A DNA stretch of 5,783 nucleotides from the NCBI GenBank assembly GCA_027056525.1, contig JALUKO010000022.1:1-5783 (forward strand), read 5' to 3'. Positions 1 to 4,765 of the stretch are shown here, in pieces; the first letter of the stretch is position 1; each line of letters begins with the position of its first letter. This DNA is from Helicobacteraceae bacterium (GTDB lineage Bacteria; Campylobacterota; Campylobacteria; Campylobacterales; Sulfurimonadaceae). The position numbers and the translations under genes are program-made. Under the pieces are notes generated by a model. It made no database searches. It had not been told where the DNA came from and saw only the letters and a list, made by a program, of their open reading frames with translations.

Positions 1-377
1 ATGAAAATTTTAAATCTGGCACTTGATGGTTTGTATTTGGTCTGTTCAATAAGGTCTCTGATATCATCAATTTTACGTGAGCTTGCAGCATCCATCTCCA
101 CTATATCCATATGGCGGTTCTCAAGAGCCAAAATACAGTTTTGGCACACGCCACAGGGCTGATGAGAGACCCCTTTCTCACAAATGAGTGCTTTTGCAAA
201 AATCCGTGCTGTTGAAGTTTTTCCACTTCCTCGAAGCCCTGAAAAAAGGTAAGCATGGGAAAGCCTGTTGGAATCAAGTGCGAGTGAAAGGGTCTGAGCA
301 ATTGTTTCTTGCCCTATAAGTTCATCAAAATTTGTCGGTCTATATTTTCTTGCTAATACTTCTGAACTTTCTTTCAC
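1..377 (-). CDS. dnaX: DNA polymerase III subunit gamma/tau, N-terminal part (runs off left edge)
   Basis: DnaX is the ATPase subunit of the clamp loader, which opens the beta sliding clamp and places it on primed DNA at the replication fork. The 125 visible codons carry the hallmarks in order: the opening LARKYRPTNFDELIGQ (about residues 8-23), the Walker A loop GLRGSGKTS (47-55), a four-cysteine zinc module (C66, C75, C78, C81) and the conserved DAASSRKIDDIRDLIE stretch (96-111). The sequence stops just before the expected Walker B motif. The start is GTG at 377: an in-frame TAA lies directly upstream, so no longer start is possible, and GGAG sits 8 bases ahead of it. Only 38 bp separate it from the Crp/Fnr gene with no terminator visible, so co-transcription is likely. 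Whether a tau extension exists cannot be judged here. Confidence 0.97.
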   Translation of the reverse strand, partial: MKESSEVLARKYRPTNFDELIGQETIAQTLSLALDSNRLSHAYLFSGLRGSGKTSTARIFAKALICEKGVSHQPCGVCQNCILALENRHMDIVEMDAASSRKIDDIRDLIEQTKYKPSSARFKIF

Positions 378-415
378 TTAGCATACTCCATTTTTAAGTA
401 GAATGATTTTACCAT

Positions 416-1045
416 TTAAAGAGTTAAACTATTATCAATTAAGGTGATGTTTCCTCGTGAAAGTTTTATAAGAGATTCTTTCTCCATTTTTTTGAGTGTT
501 CGACTTACTACAACTCGGGTAGAACCTATGTAGTTTGCTAACTCTTCATGGGTAACAGTGACAATAGGAGTATTTTGTGAGCGTAGCCATTCATATATTC
601 TTTCATCAAGTTGTTTAAACTTGATGCTCTCTAAAACTCTTGCCACGCTGTCAAGTCTAAGTATGAGAAGTGAAAATATATAACATTGATAGTTTGGGTT
701 GTTTCGCATAAACTGCATAACTATATCTTTGTTTAAAAGATAACCTTTGATAGGGGTAACCGTAGTGGCAGAGCCTATAACGGGTATTTGGTTTATGGTT
801 GAAGTTGTGTTTACTATACATTGTTCATAAGGATGAAGGTTATAAAGGGTTATCTCATTGATCCCCTCACCTTGTATGTAAACACGAACCTCACCATCTT
901 CTAAAAGTAAAATATCTTTAGTTATATCACCTTGGTAGAAGAGTGTTACACCGGCATCTATTGAGACTGGCTGTAAACTTTTGAGTAGCACTTCTTGCTC
1001 TTCATTTGTAAGCTCATCATAAAAATCGAAATTATTTAATTGCAT
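416..1045 (-). CDS. Crp/Fnr-family transcriptional regulator
   Basis: A 209-residue protein with the standard Crp/Fnr plan: an N-terminal beta-roll sensor (about 12-105, with GVTLFYQGD at 32-40 and LLLEDGEVRVY at 46-56), a long dimer helix (about 110-142) and a C-terminal winged helix (about 145-205). The recognition helix reads TRVVVSRTLKKME (176-188). The cAMP-binding signature (GE near the middle, then R-S) is absent; that stretch is YEQCIVNTTS, so cAMP is probably not the ligand. The only cysteines are C76 and C121, so there is no FNR iron-sulfur cluster. The true signal is unknown; redox, nitrosative or sulfur signals are possible. The ATG start has GAGG 9 bases upstream. The gene follows the DUF2892 gene by 59 bp, and a CRP-type site precedes that pair, suggesting autoregulation. 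The family is certain; the exact subfamily is not. Confidence 0.92.
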   Translation of the reverse strand: MQLNNFDFYDELTNEEQEVLLKSLQPVSIDAGVTLFYQGDITKDILLLEDGEVRVYIQGEGINEITLYNLHPYEQCIVNTTSTINQIPVIGSATTVTPIKGYLLNKDIVMQFMRNNPNYQCYIFSLLILRLDSVARVLESIKFKQLDERIYEWLRSQNTPIVTVTHEELANYIGSTRVVVSRTLKKMEKESLIKLSRGNITLIDNSLTL

Positions 1046-1070
1046 TATCTTTTACCTCGTATTTAAAAAG

Positions 1071-1076
1071 ATTATA
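1071..1076 (-). promoter_or_regulatory. Possible internal -10 box for the Crp/Fnr gene
   Basis: A perfect TATAAT on the minus strand lies in the 59-bp gap between the DUF2892 gene and the Crp/Fnr gene. Transcription would start near 1064, leaving a leader of about 18 nt that contains the GAGG ribosome site at 1055-1058. No convincing -35 box is present, which is common in Campylobacterota. In AT-rich DNA such hexamers also arise by chance, so this is a candidate secondary promoter only. Confidence 0.4.
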
Positions 1077-1104
1077 GCTGAGTAAATATAACTTTTTTAT
1101 TGTT

Positions 1105-1293
1105 TTATTTTTTACATCCGGTGTCTAATTTAATTATTGGGTAAAATGGACAAAATCCTATAGCTCCGGTTAAAAGAGGTATGGAGCCAATAGCCGTAAG
1201 TAAAATATTGCTTGTTGTAAACCCGTAAATCATTAAAGCCAGTCCAATGATAACTCTAAGTACTCTGTCCAGTTTTCCTGCATTTATACACAT
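1105..1293 (-). CDS. DUF2892 / YgaP-type two-helix membrane protein
   Basis: A 62-residue protein with two hydrophobic segments (about 11-27 and 30-47), ending in GFCPFYPIIKLDTGC. The N-terminal NAGKLDRVLRVIIG and the C-P-x-Y-P-I-x-K-L-x-T-G-C ending (C48 and C60) are typical of the DUF2892 membrane domain, which in E. coli YgaP is fused to a rhodanese (sulfurtransferase) domain. Here the membrane part stands alone, with no rhodanese in the window. The two conserved cysteines would lie near the end of the second helix. The ATG start is supported by AAGGAT 5 bases upstream. The gene is first in a probable two-gene unit with the Crp/Fnr regulator and has its own predicted promoter and operator. 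A role in sulfur or thiol handling is suggested by the family but unproven. Confidence 0.85.
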   Translation of the reverse strand: MCINAGKLDRVLRVIIGLALMIYGFTTSNILLTAIGSIPLLTGAIGFCPFYPIIKLDTGCKK

Positions 1294-1322
1294 AGTAGAT
1301 CCTTTTTTGTTTCTTAAGTCAT

Positions 1323-1328
1323 ACTATA
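1323..1328 (-). promoter_or_regulatory. Predicted -10 box of the DUF2892-Crp/Fnr unit
   Basis: TATAGT on the minus strand matches the TATAAT consensus at five of six positions. It would start transcription near 1316, about 22 bases before the ATG at 1293 and upstream of the AAGGAT ribosome site (1299-1304). The -35 position reads CACACT, a poor match to TTGACA, as expected for a promoter that needs an activator. The CRP-type site at 1350-1365 covers this region. Confidence 0.5.
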
Positions 1329-1349
1329 GGAAAATAAAAGATTGAAGTG

Positions 1350-1365
1350 TGTTACTTAGGTTACA
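1350..1365. promoter_or_regulatory. CRP/FNR-type operator, TGTTACTTAGGTTACA
   Basis: This 16-bp near-palindrome in the 84-bp gap upstream of the DUF2892 gene has the CRP layout TGTnA-N6-TnACA: each half matches the E. coli CRP consensus TGTGA/TCACA at four of five bases, and 12 of 16 positions are symmetric. It can also be read as the direct repeat GTTAC-N4-GTTAC. Its centre (1357.5) is 41.5 bp upstream of the start predicted from the TATAGT box, the class II activator position. The Crp/Fnr protein encoded two genes down is the likeliest binder. The site is visible; binding and activation are inferred. Confidence 0.55.
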
Positions 1366-1377
1366 TAAGGATGAAAT

Positions 1378-2121
1378 TTAATTCTTAAGCCATTTAGATG
1401 CTACTTTTTTGAGTGCCTCAGGATTTTCAGAAGCAAAAAATTTCAAAGCTGTTTTTTCATAGTTGTGGGTAAAATCAAACTCTTTTTCGAGGTATTCAAC
1501 TATGGCATCTCCCGAATGGATGAGCAGCGTCTCTTTAGAAAAATAGTTTTGAAGTGCATTGTGAAGTAGCGGGAAGTGTGTGCAGCCAAGTATGACGGCA
1601 TCAGGATCTTTGAGCATATGAAAATAATGTTTGAGTGTTGCTTCTAGTATTTCACCCTCATATATCTCCTCTTCTACTAAAGGAACAAAAAGTCCGGTTG
1701 CTTTTGCCTGAAGGTTTTTAAATCCGAGTGATCTGAGCTTATGCTCATATGCTTGAGAGTTTATGGTTGCATTTGTGCCAATAATAAGGATATTCTTGTT
1801 TGTATCTTTAAGGGCATTGGAAGCGGCAAGTGCGCCCGCTTCAACCACTCCATAAACAGGGCACGAAGCACTCTCTCTCATCTCATTAAGTGCATAGGCA
1901 CTCACAGTATTACAGGCAACAATAATAAGATCAAGTTCAAAGTTTTTGAAAAATTCTACAGCTTCAATGGCGTAGCGAATAATGGTGTTTTTGTCTTTGA
2001 TGCCATAAGGCACGCGGGCGGTGTCGCCAAAGTAGATGATCTCTTCAAAGAGTTTATGCTCTAGAAGTGACTTAACAACACTCAAGCCACCGATCCCGCT
2101 GTCAAATACTCCAATTTTCAT
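1378..2121 (-). CDS. murI: Glutamate racemase
   Basis: MurI converts L-glutamate to D-glutamate in the cytoplasm, the supply for the second residue of the peptidoglycan stem peptide. The 247 residues are full length. The substrate loop FDSGIGGLSV (6-15) carries D7 and S8. The two catalytic cysteines lie in VACNTVSA (C70) and LGCTHFPL (C180), with H182 next to the second. GDTARVPYG (32-40) and FVPLVEEEIYEGE (145-157) strongly resemble the Helicobacter pylori enzyme as I remember it. The start lies 4 bp after the rho stop codon. No good ribosome site is present (only GAGAG about 19 bases upstream, inside rho), so translation is probably coupled to rho. No terminator hairpin follows the stop codon, so some read-through into the DUF2892 gene is possible. 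Confidence 0.98.
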   Translation of the reverse strand: MKIGVFDSGIGGLSVVKSLLEHKLFEEIIYFGDTARVPYGIKDKNTIIRYAIEAVEFFKNFELDLIIVACNTVSAYALNEMRESASCPVYGVVEAGALAASNALKDTNKNILIIGTNATINSQAYEHKLRSLGFKNLQAKATGLFVPLVEEEIYEGEILEATLKHYFHMLKDPDAVILGCTHFPLLHNALQNYFSKETLLIHSGDAIVEYLEKEFDFTHNYEKTALKFFASENPEALKKVASKWLKN

Positions 2122-2125
2122 AGTA

Positions 2126-3472
2126 TTAGTTTGTGTTCATACTCTCTAAAAATTCTGCATTGGTAGCTTTTTTACCCATAGTGTTGTAGATAAATTTAAG
2201 AGCTTCCACTTCGTTATCTTGTTTATGTAACATTTGACGTAAGATGAACACTTTTTGCAACACTTCAGGACCAATAAGAAGTTCATCTTTTCTTGTGCCT
2301 GATTTAAGTATATCAATAGCAGGGAAGATTCTTCTTTCTGCGATTTTTCTATCGAGTACAACTTCAGAGTTTCCTGTTCCCTTAAATTCTTCAAAGATCA
2401 CTTCATCCATGCGGCTTCCCGTATCCACAAGAGCAGTGGCAATGATAGTAAGACTTCCACCGTGCTCGATGTTACGTGCTGCTCCAAAGAAGCGTTTTGG
2501 TTTATGCAGTGCATTGGCGTCTACACCACCGGAGAGCACTTTCCCGCTTGAAGGTGTTACCGTGTTATATGCACGAGCCAAACGGGTAATAGAGTCAAGT
2601 AAAATCACCACATCACGACCAAGCTCTACTCTACGTTTAGCTTTTTCTATAACCATTTCTGCAACTTTTACATGGTTTTTTGCAGGCATATCAAAAGTGG
2701 AACTGTACACTTCACCTTTGACGCTGCGTTCCATATCTGTGACCTCTTCTGGACGTTCATCAACTAAAAGAACCATAAGGTCGATCTCCGGATGGTTTGC
2801 CGTGATACCATGAGCAATCTCTTTGAGAAGTTCTGTTTTACCACTTCTAGGGGGTGCAACGATAAGCCCACGTTGACCTTTACCTATAGGTGAGAAAAGA
2901 TCCATCATACGACCGGTTAAGCCTTTTTCTCTATACTCGAGTTTGATCTGCTGTGTTGCGTAAAGTGGAGTGAGGTTCTCAAACAGAGGTCTTTTTTTAC
3001 TCTCTTCGGGTGGCAGGGAGTTGACAGCTTCTATTTTAATAAGTGCATAATAACGCTCTTGATCTTTTGGAGGACGAACCTGCCCTGTGACCACATCCCC
3101 GTTTCTAAGAGCAAAACGGCGTATTTGAGTGTTAGAGACGTAAGCATCATTGATACTTTCATTAAAGCTTTTATCGATAGAACGTATAAAACCGTAACCA
3201 TCAGGCATAATCTCTAAAATACCGCTAAAGAGAATGAAGCCCCCTTGTGCGGTTTGTGCTTTGAGTATCTCAAAAATAACATCTTGGCGTTTGAGCTCAT
3301 TTGGATGTTCAACTCCAAGTTCTGTTGCGATCTCGACAAGATCCTGGATGCTTTTTGTACGCAACTCTTCTACACTTGAGCCTTTTACAGGTGTATGTGT
3401 TCTTGACTTTGAGTTATTTCTACTATTATTCTTTGTGTTTTTACGCGGTGTTTGTGAAGTGTTTTCACTCAT
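2126..3472 (-). CDS. rho: Transcription termination factor Rho
   Basis: Rho is a hexameric RNA-dependent ATPase that loads on unstructured transcripts and releases RNA polymerase. The 448 residues show, in order, a basic Asn/Ser/Lys/Arg-rich tail (about 8-31), the N-terminal helical domain (33-75, with [11 protein letters not shown]), the cold-shock-like RNA-binding domain (about 79-150, with DGYGFIRS and [10 protein letters not shown]), the Walker A loop APPRSGKT (206-213), the catalytic [10 protein letters not shown] (238-247), Walker B VVILLDS (288-294), the Q loop [15 protein letters not shown] (308-322), the R-loop segment [14 protein letters not shown] (346-359) and the conserved [14 protein letters not shown] (374-387). 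E. coli Rho is about 419 residues; the extra length is mostly the N-terminal tail. The ATG has AAGG 10 bases upstream. murI follows after 4 bp, giving a probable rho-murI operon. At the position of E. coli M186, just after GKT, this protein has Glu (E214). Confidence 0.99.
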   Translation of the reverse strand: MSENTSQTPRKNTKNNSRNNSKSRTHTPVKGSSVEELRTKSIQDLVEIATELGVEHPNELKRQDVIFEILKAQTAQGGFILFSGILEIMPDGYGFIRSIDKSFNESINDAYVSNTQIRRFALRNGDVVTGQVRPPKDQERYYALIKIEAVNSLPPEESKKRPLFENLTPLYATQQIKLEYREKGLTGRMMDLFSPIGKGQRGLIVAPPRSGKTELLKEIAHGITANHPEIDLMVLLVDERPEEVTDMERSVKGEVYSSTFDMPAKNHVKVAEMVIEKAKRRVELGRDVVILLDSITRLARAYNTVTPSSGKVLSGGVDANALHKPKRFFGAARNIEHGGSLTIIATALVDTGSRMDEVIFEEFKGTGNSEVVLDRKIAERRIFPAIDILKSGTRKDELLIGPEVLQKVFILRQMLHKQDNEVEALKFIYNTMGKKATNAEFLESMNTN

Positions 3473-3524
3473 GTAATTGCTGCCTTAACGTGTTGGAATT
3501 TCTTTGCAGAGAGGGAAAGTTTTA

Positions 3525-3530
3525 ATTATA
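3525..3530 (-). promoter_or_regulatory. Predicted -10 box of rho
   Basis: A perfect TATAAT on the minus strand lies in the 95-bp gap between the upstream chemoreceptor gene and rho. It predicts a start near 3518 and a leader of about 46 nt ending in the AAGG ribosome site (3483-3486). There is no clear -35 box. A second TATAAT 17 bp further upstream (3542-3547) could be used instead or as well, with a leader of about 63 nt. The flanks are A/T-rich, as in many Campylobacterota promoters. Confidence 0.55.
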
Positions 3531-3541
3531 TTAATAGTGTA

Positions 3542-3547
3542 ATTATA
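3542..3547 (-). promoter_or_regulatory. Alternative -10 box of rho
   Basis: This second perfect minus-strand TATAAT sits 17 bp upstream of the one at 3525-3530. A TG two bases before it gives TGAGTATAAT, close to but not the usual TGnTATAAT extended form. It would start transcription near 3535. Which of the two boxes drives rho cannot be decided from sequence alone. Confidence 0.35.
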
Positions 3548-3567
3548 CTCACTTGTATAGGTGAAAG

Positions 3568-4659
3568 TCAAGTTTGTGTAGTTACGTTTACTTCAAGGTT
3601 TGAAATACTCTCTACAAAAGAGGAAATATCTGTTTTTGCTTCCAAGAGTGTTATATGGGTTGCTTCTGAGAGTTTTCTAATCTCATCGGCAACTACGGCA
3701 AAACCTCTTCCGTGTTCACCGGCTCGAGCCGCTTCTATGGCGGCATTGAGTGCTAGAAGGTTTATTTTGTCCGCAATATCGGAGATATTTTGCAATATTT
3801 GAAAAATATTATTGCTTTTGCTTTGCAGTGCAACTAACATCTCTTGTGTTTGTTGATTGTGATCTTCATTACTTTTGTACAGATCTAGTGCTGTGCTTAG
3901 TGAATCTTTTTCTTTTTGAAGCCTATTCATACTGTTTTGTAAGTGAGATATGCTTTTTTGTGTTTGTATTTGTATATCAGCTATTTGTTGTGTCGCATTA
4001 TCTTGCGTTTGTAAAATCTCATTTTTATATTGGGCTAAATGATTTTTTTCAGTTTGTAGGTTTTGTTGTAAGTTTTTGTTTTGAGAGAGAATTTGATCAT
4101 TTTCCTGTTTCAAAGAACTATAGTCCTCTTTCGCATTGGAGAGTTCTTTTTCATAGTGCATTTTCATATCAGTGAGCATAGAATGTGTTTTTTTCTTTTG
4201 AAGAAACAAGAGAAGAGACAGTACCATAAATGCCAAAAGAAATAAAACAAAAACAAGAGAGGGAATGAAACTGGATTTTTCTTGAGGCTGAGCGTTTGAG
4301 ACCTGCACAAAAAGTGATTGAGCATTATCTATCATCGCTAGGTAAGAAGTTCTAAGTTGCTCTATCTCTTGTGTGTCAAGAGTGTTGTTGTGTTCATGAA
4401 GTTTTGAGAAAAGTTTCAAAGTTTCCTCTTGAAGTTGTTGTATCTCTGAGAATTTTGCTTTTTTTTCTAGCAATGATAAGAGAATTTTTTCATGTGTTGA
4501 TAATCCTAAGTAGTATAAAGAAAGCTTCTCTTGAACACTCAACTTTGCAGATATCTTGTCAATTTTGGTAGTGAAGTTGTTATAAGCATTTTCCAATGTT
4601 GTAACTTCTAGAGCATGGAGATGTATATAAAAAAATAAGATGATCAAAAAGTGTTTCAT
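3568..4659 (-). CDS. Short HAMP-less methyl-accepting chemotaxis-type protein
   Basis: A 363-residue chemoreceptor-like protein. A hydrophobic start resembling a signal peptide or anchor (about 2-16, possible cleavage after LHA) is followed by a mostly helical periplasmic region (about 18-130) of no family I recognise, then one clear membrane helix (131-153) and a KKK stop. A Gln/Asn/Lys-rich coiled coil (about 157-285) follows directly, with no HAMP domain. The receptor tip is nearly perfect, with [20 protein letters not shown] (300-319) and [15 protein letters not shown] (320-334), so binding to CheA/CheW is likely. The chain ends only about 48 residues after the hairpin bend (E315), too short to pair with the incoming coiled coil, and has no C-terminal CheR/CheB-binding pentapeptide. 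The stop is a clean TGA and no other frame restores the domain. The ATG has AAAAGG about 6 bases upstream. It diverges from a second receptor gene. Confidence 0.92.
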   Translation of the reverse strand: MKHFLIILFFYIHLHALEVTTLENAYNNFTTKIDKISAKLSVQEKLSLYYLGLSTHEKILLSLLEKKAKFSEIQQLQEETLKLFSKLHEHNNTLDTQEIEQLRTSYLAMIDNAQSLFVQVSNAQPQEKSSFIPSLVFVLFLLAFMVLSLLLFLQKKKTHSMLTDMKMHYEKELSNAKEDYSSLKQENDQILSQNKNLQQNLQTEKNHLAQYKNEILQTQDNATQQIADIQIQTQKSISHLQNSMNRLQKEKDSLSTALDLYKSNEDHNQQTQEMLVALQSKSNNIFQILQNISDIADKINLLALNAAIEAARAGEHGRGFAVVADEIRKLSEATHITLLEAKTDISSFVESISNLEVNVTTQT

Positions 4660-4765
4660 AAATGACCTTTTAGCATTATTTATGCCAGTTTTTTAAGTTA
4701 ATAGTAAAAAATATAAAGGTACAATGTACATATTATTACATTTTAATCAAATTTAAGGCTTTTAC
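4660..4765. promoter_or_regulatory. Divergent promoter region between two chemoreceptor genes
   Basis: These 106 bp of AT-rich DNA must hold the promoters of both receptor genes. On the minus strand, 4673-4687 reads TGGCATAAATAATGC, with the GG-N10-GC spacing of a sigma-54 promoter, but its start would fall at about 4661, almost on the ATG and downstream of the ribosome site at 4665-4671, so the match may be chance. On the plus strand, TACAAT (4720-4725) and TATTAT (4731-4736) are possible -10 boxes for the right-hand gene, whose AAGG ribosome site is at 4755-4758. A partial CRP-like sequence, TGTACATATTATTACA, lies at 4725-4740. None is firm. Confidence 0.4.

Noticed and set aside
101..301. 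A 66-codon minus-strand open frame at the left edge
   Set aside because: It overlaps dnaX in another frame; the dnaX frame carries Walker A and zinc motifs.
416..1045. Calling the regulator FNR or CRP
   Set aside because: It lacks the FNR cysteine cluster and the CRP cAMP-binding residues, so only the superfamily can be named.
1741..2064. A 107-codon plus-strand open frame opposite murI
   Set aside because: Antisense to catalytic regions of a full-length glutamate racemase, with no recognisable domain.
2244..2813. A 189-codon plus-strand open frame opposite rho
   Set aside because: It lies wholly antisense to the conserved rho ATPase region, and its Ser/Arg/Thr-rich protein resembles no known family; it is a shadow of rho codon use.
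3490..3570. A frameshift that would hide the missing C-arm of the short chemoreceptor
   Set aside because: The other two forward frames after the TGA give a quick stop or a chain without coiled-coil or receptor character.
3551..3573. ACTTG...CAAGT inverted repeat as a terminator for the short chemoreceptor gene
   Set aside because: The 5-bp AT-rich stem with a 13-base loop and no following T run is too weak, and it overlaps the stop codon.
3750..4175. A 141-codon plus-strand open frame opposite the short chemoreceptor
   Set aside because: Its Phe/Cys/Val-rich composition is what Gln/Lys/Asn codons of the coiled coil give when read in reverse; no own ribosome site or family resemblance.
4673..4685. 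GCAT-TATTT-ATGC inverted repeat as an operator or hairpin
   Set aside because: Four-base arms are expected by chance in such DNA; it is mentioned only as part of the sigma-54-like element.
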